DNA of 64,000 bases from Deroplatys truncata (taxonomy: Eukaryota; Arthropoda; Insecta; Mantodea; Mantidae): assembly GCA_030765065.1 (NCBI GenBank), contig CM060977.1:93637795-93701794 (forward strand). Reading direction: 5' to 3'. Shown here piece after piece: positions 32,675 to 43,844 of this stretch. Both the position numbers and the translations under genes were made by a program. The notes beneath the pieces were generated by a model, which worked only from the letters and a program-made list of their open reading frames with translations, did not search any database and was not told where the DNA came from. The first letter of the stretch is position 1. Each line of letters opens with the position of its first letter.

Positions 32675-32817
32675 ACACACGGACATGTTTCCAAAAATGC
32701 TTCTTTTGGATTCAGGAGGTCTCAAAACATGTATTTCCGGTGAAATCTTGGTATCGAATTTTTGGGTGGAATGCAATACTTCCCCTACTTACTATACGTA
32801 CTAGAGAAAGTAAAAAA
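31938..32817 (+). repeat. MSR near full-length copy (+), reference
   Basis: It starts AAAAATCTGATGTGTTACAC then TCACATGACTTTCTCTACTC. A long body follows, then the core CAGACACACACACAC at 32638-32680 and CACGGACATGTTTCCAAAAA. It ends CTTACTATACGTACTAGAGA then AAGTAAAAA. With about 880 bp uninterrupted it is the best copy for a consensus. The right end lacks the inverted terminal block, so the element ends either there or was cut at the AGAGAAAGTAAAAA run. Confidence 0.8.
32638..32680. repeat. (CA)n core of MSR
   Basis: A CA tract with one CAG interruption, located at the same internal position as the CA/GT tracts of the other MSR copies. Confidence 0.9.
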
Positions 32818-33411
32818 GCACAAGACTACCAATATAAGGCGTAAGTTAACTCTACAACGAATTGCCATAAATTGAAGTATGGCATTTGTATTGTGAATAG
32901 GTAATGTAAGCGCCATGAGAAATTAACCATGTAAAAATACATAATGAAAAGTAAAACCTAATCAAACCAAGCGGAGTTGTTAAACATGTGCAAAAACAAA
33001 TTGCCATGTGATTGGATTTGAAACCAAAGTTGCTCACACTGAAGAAGAGAAGTTCTACTTTTAGGCCATGCTGTCTAAAAATTTCAGTTAAATATATAGG
33101 TCTATATATATTATAAAATATCAGAATTTCATGTATATAACATTGTAAACAAACCGTTAACCAGGGAAAGACGAGCTAGAAACTTGGGCACAATTAGTAA
33201 GATAACTTTGTAGCACAGGGAGTTGGAAAATAGCAACCTCAGTACGAGAGGGGACCTATGGTAGAAACAGATGGTGAAGAGCGAAGTTCTTGGAAGTGTC
33301 AAACGCAGAACAGGGAATTGGATAAAATCAGTGACTTTACGAGAGAGGAAATCGGCGTGTAAAAGAGATGGAGAGAGAAGGAAAATCTCCAAGAGCAAGT
33401 GAAAGCTGACT
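32818..33411. other. Unassigned spacer
   Basis: No motif seen. A minus-strand 89-codon open frame (33129-33398) is leucine-rich but has no recognisable domain. Confidence 0.4.
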
Positions 33412-34208
33412 TCTAAATGTCGGATGTGTTACATTCACTTGACTTTCTCTACCCTCTTTAGCTGCATTACACATTTCTTTATAGATACAAAGTGACCACG
33501 AAGTCAAATGTTTAAGAACTGGACGCTATACGCTAGTCTTGAAATTCCATACTTTTTCCATGATTTCGCGATAAACAGCTGAAAATCGTCGGTCTTAAAG
33601 AATGGCTAAGTATTAAACAATTCCAACCATTAATAATATTTATATTATAAATGACCAATGCCACATTAAAATGTTATTGAAATAAATTGTGTTTGTTAAA
33701 GAGATCTGCATTTCTTCTCTAGTACGTTATCGTCTATCGCTTAAAGTTTGCCATTTATACAAGATAATACAAAATTCCTTCCGAATGAAGTGGACTTTAA
33801 AGGCTATTACCAGAAAATTTAAGATACACATTTTGTTTGTCATGTAAATATATTTAATATGTGGTACTTTAATCAAAATCGTTACGGCAATTTTTGAAAA
33901 TTAAAAAATTTCATAAAATGTTCGCATTAAACGGTATATTGGGGTTTGCAAGTTTTCTTGAAAATTTTTTTGTCGCATCTTTGGAAGATAGTGAACCCAA
34001 ATACCAAGTTTGGTGCTTATCCGGCTTTTCGTTTTTGAGTTATGCTGGTCACAGGCGCACAAACACACGAAACTTTCTCTAAAATGCTTTTTATGGATTC
34101 AGGTGCCTCAAAACATGTATTTCCGTTGAAAACTTGGTATAGAACTTCTGGATGGAATGCAATACCTTCTCTTCCTACTATATACATTGTAGAGAGAGTA
34201 AAAATTGC
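33412..34208 (+). repeat. MSR copy (+)
   Basis: Left end GTCGGATGTGTTACATTCAC then TTGACTTTCTCTACCC. It skips about 40 bp to GCATTACACATTTCTTTATA. Body, reduced core (CACAGGCGCACAAACACACG), and right end TGTAGAGAGAGTAAAAATTG. It belongs to the AAGAACTGGACGCTATACGC subfamily. Confidence 0.75.
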
Positions 34209-34747
34209 AAACTTAACTCTCATACCACACTAAGCAATGGATAATCAAAAGACGAATTACGAATATTGGCGCTAATATTCACATCAGAACATTTTTCTAC
34301 AAAAGCAAGAATTCGCCCAGAAATACAATCTCTCTTGCTGCACTACTGTTGGTGAGACGAGACGCTGCATCTGCTATCCGGTGTGAAGTGTAGTTGGAGA
34401 TAGCATGTGAAGATAAGAAGTAGCTTTCCCAAACTTATTGATTTAGCTTTCCACAAAACTTATTGAGAACATTCATTGTGTCTTGTTTCTGGAATAAAGT
34501 CTAGTTTTAGAACAGAACATGTAACGATTCGTCATCCGCACATACGCCTGAGATTGCAACGATAAGGCTAAGTTTGACTTTCTGCATCTCCAAGAACGAG
34601 AGAACCAGTATCCGACAGACGTCAAACCAAGAACGTCCAGATAGTCATAGAGCTCCACTTAACGTAACGTGACAGCACGCACTCACTTCACAGCGAAGAG
34701 CTCGATACCGAGATTTTAACGTAAATAGACGTTTTGGGTCTCTCATA
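34209..34747. other. Mostly unassigned spacer
   Basis: 34697-34745 (CTCGATACCGAGATTTTAAC) is a minus MSR scrap beside the next plus copy. The rest is unrecognised. Confidence 0.4.
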
Positions 34748-35390
34748 ATAAAACAAAAATTTTATGTGATACATCCACACAACATTCTCTGCCCTCCATT
34801 TGTTTTAGTGAGTATACAAACTATTCTTACTAAGGCTTATTTTTATACCTACTTTATTTTAATTCAAGTAATCCTTTGTAGAATTAGCTACATTATACAT
34901 TTGTTATAGATACAAACAGAAAAGCGATACTCAGATCTTTTAAGAACTGGACGCTATATGCTGGTCTCAAAATTCCACACTGTTTCCATGCAATTGCGAC
35001 AATAACTGAACATCCATAGATTGTAAAACAATGGCATAGCGATAGTCAAATATTTAAGAACTGGACGCTTTATGCTGGCCTTAAAATCCCATGCTGTTTC
35101 CATTAAATCGCGAGAAACAAACAAAATCGATGAGATTTATAAAGAATGACCAAGTATTGAACAAACAGAACGATTAATAGGAAATTGCTAATGTTACAAA
35201 AATAAGTTATTTGAAATAAAGTGTCTGTTTTAAAAAATCTACACCTTTTATATGGTACTATCGCTTATCGCTTACATGACTGGATAATTCCTTCAGAAGG
35301 AAAAGTACTTCAAAGGCTATTCCCAGAAAATTGAAGATATATATTTTATTCTTAATGTAAATATGTGGAGTATTTTAATCAAAATCGTTA

Positions 35391-35953
35391 CTAAGAGGGA
35401 TGGCTCAGATGGTAACGTCCGTGGCCCGCATTCGGGGAGTTGAAGTTCGATTTTTGTAGCCAAGCTTCCTTACTCATGGATTTCTTCGGGTGTTTACCAG
35501 GGTCACTAAGCGAATGCTGGGAATGTTCATTACATCTCCCGAATTCCTGCCCCTCAATTTCACCTACATTCTCATTTCACTTCACCTTTCATCTACTTGA
35601 TATGTTTCGGGGTATCAGGTGTCGGCGGGAGTCTCGGTGTTGCATGTCAGTGGAAAAGAATGCTCTATGTAACCCTTCGACCTCCGGAATGCGGGCAGCC
35701 TCAGAGTCCCGGGTCCTCCTTGTGTCAATCCTACAGGAGAGAAGGTAGCTGGGTGCACCAGTGCTATCTGGGGAGTTTCAATCTGTAAAAGGTAGGGGCC
35801 CTGTCCTCAGCCCTGTCGTATCTCCTGGTCCGGCCGCCCTCTTGTCTCCTCTCATCTCACCCCTCCCTCCCGAGACACCCCGTCAGGGTTTCAGGTACTA
35901 ACGTTCTTGTACCTCGAGATACTAAGCCCCCATTCATAATTAGTGCTGGTCCT
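35391..35953 (+). mobile_element. tRNA-derived SINE (+) with 14-bp target duplication
   Basis: AATCAAAATCGTTA occurs at 35377-35390 and 35954-35967 and is one MSR sequence duplicated, which fixes both ends. The 563-bp insert begins CTAAGAGGGATGGCTCAGAT (A-box-like GGCTCAGATGG) and has GAAGTTCGATTTTT where a B box is expected, slightly degraded. The body includes CGAATGCTGGGAATGTTC and GGGGTATCAGGTGTCGGCGG. It is pol III-type by structure. Its length is unusually large for a tRNA SINE. Confidence 0.85.
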
Positions 35954-36129
35954 AATCAAAATCGTTAGCCATCTTTTAGAAAACGGAAATTTTAGAAAAA
36001 TGTTATATGTAAGGGTAGTTTGTGATGGGGAAATTTTCTTGAAAATCCTGATGTCACATCTTTTGAAGATACTGAACATCAATAGCAATTTTGGTATTAT
36101 CCGACTTTTCGTTTTTCGCTTACGCTGTT

Positions 36130-36998
36130 TGAGAAGGTTGTATGCCTCAGGTATGGTACAAAGTTCCGGTGGCCTTCGCCCCAAATTTATTTTCCGGTGA
36201 CCTTAGCCCCAAGTTTAAGAATCAACTTTGTATTTCGAATGTTTCTTTAAATATTATATTTATTTGTGTTTGCCTCGACTGCGATAGTATTAAATTGTAG
36301 AAACATGTATTTCTTAACAAGGGGTGGTGCGCTGAAGAATGTAGGCTTACACAAATTATAATTTTTACTTCACTCCTTTTATTAATGCTTACACGGTTAA
36401 ATAACACTTCACTGATATACAGAGTGCTGTGAGATAGTTTCTTAATTACTTGCACTTTTTTTAACACGTAAACCTTATAATGAATTTTCGTCTCACACTG
36501 AATACGTATAAAACTTCTCGAGGACGCGTCTCGCGTCCGGTCAGGAACGCTGTCTACTAGCAACTGACTTCTGAATTTGTAGAATTTGCTCTATTTCAGT
36601 TATGATTGGCTAATCCTACTCCAATGGAATACTTTCATTTAACGTAAGCTTTTTTCTGGTTGTTGATTGGCTATTTATAAACTGTCCCAAAATTACATTA
36701 TTGTTGCTCCAAGAATTACCGGTAGCATTATTAGACCTTCTAATTCATTATTGCCTCAAGGTTACCTCATTGTTAGCAACCTTCGGTTTCTATTATCATA
36801 GCTCCTATATTGTTAAATTACCTAATACATTTACATAACATTATTAAACATGTACATAGTAATACAAACATATACAATGACTGTAATATACACTTTTATA
36901 TATTGTTACATACACATATTGCTTTAAGGCGGGCTGTTATTATATTTTATATTATATAATTAGACTGAAATCATTTAAGTGTTAAAAATACTGCCTCA
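36130..36998 (-). mobile_element. Solo LTR copy C with 4-bp target duplication
   Basis: On the minus strand it begins TGAGGCAGTATTTTTAACAC and ends ATACAACCTTCTCA, so TG...CA. TGTT flanks it on both sides (36126-36129 and 36999-37002). Joining the flanks rebuilds the MSR core junction GCTGTTCACAG. The length is 869 bp. It contains AATAAAAGGAGTG near 36380 and GGCGGGCTGTTATTATATTT near its 5' end. Compared with copies A and B it lacks the CTACTTCAAGTTTTGGCTCC segment near the 3' end. Confidence 0.85.
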
Positions 36999-37192
36999 TG
37001 TTCACAGATTAACAAACACACACACAGGGACACAGGGATGTTTTTTCTAAAACCGCTGCTTTTGGATTCAGGAGGCCTCAAAACATGTTAATCCGGTGAA
37101 ATCTCGATATAGAATTTTTAGGTGGAATGCAATACCTTCTCTATCTACTATTTACGTGGTAGAGAAAGTAAAAATTAGATAAAGGTCTGTGT

Positions 37193-37194
<2 letters not shown>

Positions 37195-37229
<35 letters not shown>
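37195..37229. repeat. (GT)n core of MSR
   Basis: Perfect 35-bp GT tract at the usual MSR core position. Confidence 0.9.
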
Positions 37230-37232
<3 letters not shown>

Positions 37233-37885
37233 AGCATAACTAAAACCGAAAAGTTTTGAATACGAAACGTGTCATTCAGGTTCACCTTCAAAGCTATATA
37301 TTCATGGAAACCCTCCAACTTAGCTACTCTTTACACGCAACTCTTTTCGTTGTTTTTGACTGTCTCAAAAATGGCTTAAACATTTATAATTACAACACCA
37401 AATGTTGAAGACATTTTCATGACAAAGAAAATGTATATCTTGAACTTTTTGGCAATAGCCTGTGAAGTCGTCTTCATTCTGAATGACTTTTGTATAATTG
37501 GTAAACCGTAAGATAGACAAAATCATACTACACAAAACATATAGACCTTGTTAATACAATTTATGCTAAATAAGAATTTAGTGTAGTTAACCAATTCCGC
37601 GATATTCCTTGTTTATTGGTTTAAATTTTCAAATACTTAAACATTTCTCAAGTGGAACATACCTATTCATTTGCTTCGTGGTGATGTAAAGAGAGCGGAA
37701 CTTAAAAGCCATCGCAAAGCGACCCGCTCTAAAATGTTTGAGTATCGTTTAAGCCTAATTTTATTTCCCTAATCTCCTTGTAACTCCAGGAAATATATAA
37801 AATCATTTCTGAGAATGTTATCTCGTTGGTCTGAAATATATACAGGAATAACCCTCTGTAGTAATTATTGTTTAAAGACTGTGTA

Positions 37886-38495
37886 CGAGGTGTGTTTTTA
37901 AAGTAAATACTTTGCCGCGATTTTGAACGTTTCCTACATTCATTAGGAATCCAGATGCAGCTGTGAAGGATCGTTCACTTTGCACTTTCCTGTTGTTAAA
38001 GTGTTTCGAAGCAATCGAACGACCCGCTGATTATCAAGTCAGATCAATGATTCGTTTCTTGAATGCGAGCAATGTTACGCCACCAACATCCTTCGCCAAT
38101 TGTGTGAGGTTTATGAGGAAACAAAAAGTGACAATATTCGGTCACACAGCCAAACAAACTAGATCTAATCCAATTATTTGGTTGGGAACAAGTTGTCCAC
38201 CCTCCATACAGTCCGGATTTGGCACCAAGCAAGTTAGATGTGTTCCTTCATTAATGGATAAAATTTAAGGGATAATGATGTTACGAAACAAGAAGTGCAG
38301 ACTTTGATTTTATCGCCCGGCATCATTCTTTGGCGAAGGCTTACAAAAACTGGTTTTCCGTTACAAGTACCTGTATAACAGCGCTGACTATGTGGAGAAG
38401 TAGCGCAAGCTGTAAGATAATGAATGACAATAAAATGTTTGAAAAGTGATGTTGTATTATTTTTTAAACAATTATCGTACTTTAAGAACATCTCT
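37886..38495 (+). mobile_element. Deleted mariner of a second subfamily
   Basis: Left end CGAGGTGTGTTTTTAAAGTA and the reverse complement of the right end (AAGAGATGTTCTTAAAGTAC) are inverted repeats. TA lies on both sides (37884-37885 and 38496-38497). At 610 bp it is about half the usual length. The termini differ from the GAGGGCAGTCCAG mariners above, so this is a different mariner lineage. Confidence 0.8.
37963..38465 (+). pseudogene. Mariner transposase, N- and C-terminal remnants
   Basis: AIERPADYQVRSMIRFLNAS and CVRFMRKQKVTIFGHTAKQT derive from the N-terminal region and the Asn-Ala-Arg-Pro-His-Thr area. After a shift, VVHPPYSPDLAPSKLDVFLH contains the third catalytic Asp (SPDLAPS). Pieces of the C-terminus follow up to the right end. 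The N-terminal and catalytic parts are joined by a deletion that removed the first Asp. Confidence 0.7.
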
Positions 38496-38522
38496 TAGAT
38501 AAAGTCATATGAAAGTAACACA

Positions 38523-38855
38523 TCAATTTATTAATTTATTTTTAATCTCCATTGATACCAAGTGTATCACTTGAAGGTCTTCAAAGTATAATAAATGACC
38601 CGGAAGTTTTTGAGAATAACAATATCTGCTTTCTATACAACAAACAGACGTTCAACAACAATCTAATTTAATGAACCCTCGCTTCTCTCATGTTCAAACT
38701 TGATCCAAAGTAGCATTTCCCATCATTTAGAAAGAAGATAGCAAGCAAACAGTAAAAGCTGTAACTCGATGGAGCTCATTAGCTACCACCTACACGCTGT
38801 TTGTGTTCCTACAATCTCTTGTGACGTGAAATATAATTATTTTTATTTCTAAAAG
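38523..38855. other. Unassigned spacer
   Basis: No motif recognised. Confidence 0.4.
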
Positions 38856-39073
38856 AAAATCTGATGTAATACATCACATGCCTTTGTCTACTTCCTGTCG
38901 TTTATTAGTGGGTATACAAACTATCCTTAAATGAAGCTTATTATTTTCTCCACTACGTATAGCAAGTAGGGGAAGTATTGCATTCCACGCAAAAATTCTA
39001 TACCGAGATTTCACCTGAAATACATGTTTTAAGACCTCCTAAATCCAAAAAATCATTTTTAGAAAGTTCCGCG

Positions 39074-39104
<31 letters not shown>

Positions 39105-39422
39105 CTGTGAACAACATAACTCAAAAACGAAAAGTCTGACAAATACCTTGTATTCAGGTTAAGTATATTCCAAAAATGCGACAAGAAGGTTTTCAAGAAC
39201 ATCTCCCATTCCACACTACCCTTTAAATGGAATACTTTTTGAAAATTTTGATTTTCTCAAAAATGCTCTAAGACTTTGATTAAAATATTACATATTTAAG
39301 ATATTTTCCTGACAAATGAGATGTATTTCTTGAATTTTCTGGAAATGTCCCCAACGTCCTCTTCATTTTTAAGGCTTTTTCATTATGATAAGCCATAAGA
39401 GATAGACAAAGTTTTTTAAACA
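38856..39422 (-). repeat. MSR pieces: plus terminus joined to a minus half-copy
   Basis: 38856-38940 is a plus left end (AAAATCTGATGTAATACATC, TCGTTTATTAGTGGGTATAC). At 38941 it switches to a minus copy (TTTCTCCACTACGTATAGCA) with core (GT)n at 39079-39104. That copy stops at GATAGACAAAGTTTTTTAAA, exactly where the tandem block begins with AAAAAATCTGATG. Confidence 0.65.
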
Positions 39423-40665
39423 AAAAATCTGATGTGTTACACTCACATGACTTTCTCTACTCTTGTACAAACTATTTTTACAAACTCTTATTCTCCATCT
39501 ATTTCATACTAATCGAGATAAACATTTGCAGAAACGATCTTTTGACATGGAAAGAGAATTACATTTTACACATAGCTACCAAGTATAAAAATATTTGACT
39601 ATCGCTTAAGGCGTACTATGTTCCCCTTGTTTTGTAATTGCAAGGGCAATATACAAATGCAGTAGCCTTTAAGCATCGACATATCTCTTAATAGTTGGTT
39701 GCTAGGTGCAGCATCATTCTCTTTGGCACAGATTAATACTCTTTGCATATCCAAGACAAAAAATCTGATGTGTTACACTCACATGACTTTCTCTACTCTT
39801 GTACAAACTATTTTACAAACGATTATTCTCCATATGCTTCATGTTAATCGAGATATCGAGATGTCAATCTTACTGCTAATTTTCTTGTAGATGCAAGGGG
39901 AATATGGTAGGTTTTAAGTGATAGTCAAACATTTTAAGCGCTGGTTGCCATGTGCGCATTCCATTCTATTTGCATGTCCAGGACAAAAAAATCTAATGTG
40001 TTACACTCATATGACTTTCTCTACTCTTGTACAACTATTTTTACAAACGCTTATTCTCCATATGCATCCTGTTGATCGAGGAGCTAATCTTCTTGCTAAT
40101 TTTCTTGTAGGTGCAAGGAGAATATGGTAGGTTTTAAGCGATAGTCAAATCTTTTAAGTGTTGGTGCTGTTCCATTCTCTTTGCATATACAGGACAAAAA
40201 AAATGAATAACGAATTTGAGAAAAAGTGTAAGTATTGGAAAATTTAAGGGAATAATAAGCAATATCTCGAAAATGGTTCACTCAACAAAATAAATGTCTA
40301 TGACATAAATTGTGTATTTTAGCGCCATCAACATTTTTGTGTAGTAAAATTTTGTCCATCTCTTATGGTTTACCAGTTATGCAAAAGTCGTACACAATAA
40401 AGAATACTTTTGGAGACATTCCCAGAAAATTTGAGATATACATTTCATTTGTCATGAAAATATCTTAAAAATATGGTATTTTAATGAAAATCGTTAGAGC
40501 CATTTTTCAGAAAATTTTCGAAAAATATTCTATGAAAAGAGTAGTCCGGAGTGGAGGGATTTTCTTGAAAACCTTCGTGTCGCATCTCTGGAAGGTGCTG
40601 GACCTAAATACCAAGTTTGGTGTTTATCCGACTGTTCGTTTCTGAGTTATGCTGTTCCCAGACAG

Positions 40666-40712
<47 letters not shown>

Positions 40713-42076
40713 TACACACACATACATACACACGGACATGTTTCCAAAAATGCTTTTTTTGGATTCAGGGGGTCTCAAAACATGTATTTCCTGTGAAATC
40801 TCGGTATCGAATTTTTGGGTGGAATACAATACCTTCCCAACTTAATATACGTAATAGAGAAAGTAAAAATGAATAACGAATTTGAGAAAAGGTATAAGTA
40901 TTGGAAATTTTAAGGGAATAACAAGCAATATCTCGAAAATGGTTCACTCAACAACAAAAAAATGTATATGACATAAATTGTCTATTTTAACTAGAGCTAC
41001 ATTTTTTGTGTAGTAAAATTTTGTCCATCTCTTATGGTTTACCAGTTATGCAAAAGTCGTTTACAATGAAGAATACGTTTGGAGACATTCGAGATACACA
41101 TTTCATTTGTCATGAAAATATCTTAAACAAATTATATTTTAATCAAAATCGTTAGAGCCATTTTTGAGAAAATTAAAATTTTCGAAAAATCTTCCATGTA
41201 AATGGTAATCTGGGGTAGGAGGATTTTCTTGAAAACCTTCGTGTCGCATCTATGGAAGTTACTGAACCTAAATACCAAGTTTGTTGTTTATCCGACTGTT
41301 CGTTTCTGTGTTATGCTGTTCACAGACACACAGACACATATAGATACACAGACACACACACGGACATGTTTCTAAAAATGCTTTTTTTTTGGATTCAGGG
41401 GTCTCAAAACATGTATTTCTGGTGAAATTTCGGTATCGAATTTTTGGGTGGAATACAATACTTCCCCTACTTACTATACGTAGTAGGGAAAGTAAAATGA
41501 ATAACGAATTCCCATTTGAGAAAATAAGCATTGAAAAATTTAAGGGAATAACAAGGAATATCTCGGATATGGTTCAATCCACACAAGAAAATGCATATGA
41601 CGAGACACATTTTTTGTGTCGTAAAATTTTGTCTATCTCGAATGGTTTACATGTAATGCGAAAGTCATTCAGAATGAAGAGGACATTTGGTGAAATTCCT
41701 AGAAAATTCAAAATATACATTTCATTTTCCATAAAAATATTTTAAACATATGGCATTTTAATCAAAATCGTTATAGCCATTTTTGAGAAAATAAAAATTT
41801 CCTTAAAATAGTCCATGTAATGGGTATCTGAGTTGGAGAGGTTTTCTTGAAAATCTTCGTGTCGCATCCTTGGGACGATACTAAGCTTTGGTATTTATCC
41901 GACTTTTCGTTTATGCTGTTCAGAGACACTCTCTTACACGAACATGTTTACAAAAATGCTTTATTTGGATTCAGGAATCTCAAACCATATTTTTTTAGTG
42001 AATCTTGGCATCGAATTTTTGGATGGAATGCATTACTTTTCCTACTTATTACACTAGTACAGAAAGTTAAAAAGGG
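39423..42076 (+). repeat. MSR modular tandem block
   Basis: The left module restarts repeatedly: AAAATCTGATGTGTTACACT at 39425, 39763 and (as TCTAATGTG) 39989. Each runs to TCCAGGACA and breaks in an A-run. Then the right module, starting ATGAATAACGAATTTGAG, appears at 40203, 40869 and 41497 (periods 666 and 628 bp). Each runs through the (CA)n core to GTAGAGAAAGTAAAA. In single copies one left module is followed by one right module. Here they are A-A-A-B-B-B. 39540-39750 is scrambled, with minus and plus scraps. The block shows unit-wise amplification. Confidence 0.8.
40668..40735. repeat. (CA)n core in first B module
   Basis: A 43-bp perfect CA tract (40668-40710) followed by GATACACACACATACATACA, at the MSR core position. 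Confidence 0.9.
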
Positions 42077-42310
42077 ATCTATCTCATTAAAGCACACAAT
42101 TTACTTCAAATAACTTGTTTGTGGCATAAGCAATTTCCGAGATACCCGTTATTAATGGTTCAAATTGTTCAATATTGTCATTCTTTTCAAATCCTATTGA
42201 TTTTCTGTTGTTTCTCGAGATTGCAGAGTATGGAATTTCAACGTCAGTGTATGGCGCTGTTCCTTTTTTTATCTTTTCTGCAATGGTTTATTTGGATTAA
42301 AATGAGATAG
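42077..42310 (-). repeat. MSR fragment (-), second subfamily
   Basis: ATTAAAGCACACAATTTACT, CGAGATACCCGTTATTAATG and TTTATTTGGATTAAAATGAG match minus copies of the GACGCTATA subfamily. It separates the tandem block from the next plus copy. Confidence 0.65.
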
Positions 42311-42315
42311 TGCGA

Positions 42316-43085
42316 AAAAAAATCTGATGTGTTACACTCACATGACTTTCTCTACTCTTCTACAATCTAATTTTACAAACGCTTATTCTCCATATGCTTC
42401 ATGTTAATCGAGATATCGAGATGTCAATCTTATTGCTAATTTTCTTGTAGATGCAAGGGGAATATGGTAGCTTTTAAGCGATAGTCAAATATTTTAACGC
42501 TGGTTGCTATGTGGAGTATTCCATTCTCTTTGCATGTCCAGGACATAAAAGTCGTTCACAATGAGGAATACTTTTGGAGACATTCCTGGGAAATTCGAGA
42601 TATACATTTCATTTCTCATGACATTATCTTAAACATATGATATTTTCATCAGAATCGTTAGAGCCATTTTTGAGAAAATTAAAATTTTCGAAAAATCTTC
42701 CATGTAAAGGGTAGTCTGGGGTGGGCGGATTTTCTTGAAAACCTTCGTGTCGTATCTCTGGAAGATACTGAACCTAAATACCAAGTTTGGTGCTTATCCG
42801 ACTGTTCGTTTTTGAGTTATGCTGTTCACAGACACACAGACACACACACACAGACACACACACGGACATGTTTCCAAAAATGCTTTTTTTGGATTCAGGA
42901 GGTCTCAAAACATGTATTTCCGGTGAAATCTCGGTATCGAATTTTTGGGTGGAATGCAATACTTCCCCTACTTACTATACGTAGTAGAGAAAGTAATAAG
43001 CTTTAGTAAGAATAGTGTGTATACTCGCTAATAAACGATAACCGGCAGAGAAACTTGTGTGAATGCATCACTTAGAATTTTTTAA
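42316..43085 (+). repeat. MSR copy (+) with internal deletion and inverted right end
   Basis: The left end AAATCTGATGTGTTACACTC runs to TCCAGGACATAAAA, then jumps to GTCGTTCACAATGAGGAATA, losing about 190 bp. It has the core (CA) and right end GTAGTAGAGAAAGTAATAAG. It then continues with an inverted terminal block (CGCTAATAAACGATAACCGG, TGAATGCATCACTTAG). The right half is almost identical to that of the 31938 copy. Confidence 0.75.
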
Positions 43086-43272
43086 GTGGTAACTCGCTTT
43101 TATTAGTTTCTCGTGATGTAGCAGGGATCAGGGATTTTTAAAGCTGTCATATAGCGATACCCTATTAAGAAATACATGACAGTTGCTTTAACCTACTGTT
43201 CTTCTGCTTACAATGAAACATGTTTATATCGATTAACTAATTTTAGATAGAACAATAAGCTTTTGTAACAGC

Positions 43273-43844
43273 ACTGTGACGCAGCGGCTATGCCCCAATG
43301 TTATCGGAGGATCGGCGCAGCTAATTCAGAGGTAAACAGAGATAAGCAACGCGCCCGATCGGTGTAAATATTGTAAACAGTATCGGTAGATAATTGAATC
43401 TTCTGCAAGTTTCTTTCCCCTCCTGCATAACGTGTGTCCAGATAATGCTAAAATGTTCTATGGAAGATTACATTGACCATATAAACGAACGTTCTCGATT
43501 TGAGTTGGTCGATGAATGAGTAATCGAGTTAGCGAGCGGGTTTCTGTGAGGTTCTCCGAGCGAGTTAGAAACGACTGCTGTGAGGTGCAGCGATTGTTAC
43601 TGCAGAGCGAGGGATTGTAAAAGTCTTGTGTTTAACTCCCCAGCGAGCGAAACGTCCGGAAGAAGAGACTGCGTCGCGAAGAAGGTGAAATGATGGCGAA
43701 ATTTAACTAGTTCTCATTAGTGAAGTGACAGTGTGAGCTAAGTGAAGTGCCTTAAAAGTTCAATTGGATCAAAGCAGTGACAGTGTGAACTGAGAGAAGT
43801 GACATTTTAAAAACCGGACATGGGATTGGATTGTGAAGCGGAGG
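43273..43844. other. Unassigned GC-richer insertion
   Basis: GCGAGCG motifs recur near 43530-43640. A 30-bp sequence is imperfectly repeated: GTGAAGTGACAGTGTGAGCT at 43720 and GCAGTGACAGTGTGAACTGA at 43774. No coding or terminal signature. It could be a 5' leader of a retroelement. Confidence 0.35.

Larger units (their letters stand above)
34748..37175 (+). repeat. MSR copy (+) carrying a SINE and a solo LTR
   Basis: Left terminus ATTTTATGTGATACATCCAC is at 34757. A 115-bp segment is duplicated in tandem (from 34924 and from 35039, both GCGATA...GAACTGGACGCT). The copy continues to TAATCAAAATCGTTA, is interrupted by a SINE, resumes at 35954 and is interrupted again by the LTR. It ends CATGTTAATCCGGTGAAATC and GGTAGAGAAAGTAAAAATT. 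Both interruptions have readable target duplications. Confidence 0.8.
37178..38522 (-). repeat. MSR copy (-) split by a mariner
   Basis: It starts at the core ((GT)n at 37195-37229, GAATAGCATAACTAAAACCG). The body runs to AACCCTCTGTAGTAATTATT. The mariner follows, and MSR resumes at GATAAAGTCATATGAAAG with ACACATCA as its end. It sits directly after the plus copy ending at 37175. Confidence 0.7.

Noticed and set aside
42774-43006. Recurrent peptides such as GLKTCISGEISVSNFWVE
   Set aside because: They recur because the MSR right module is open in some copies (also 1250, 7684, 32544, 40649). Frames differ between copies, stops are frequent and both strands are open, so coding selection is unlikely.
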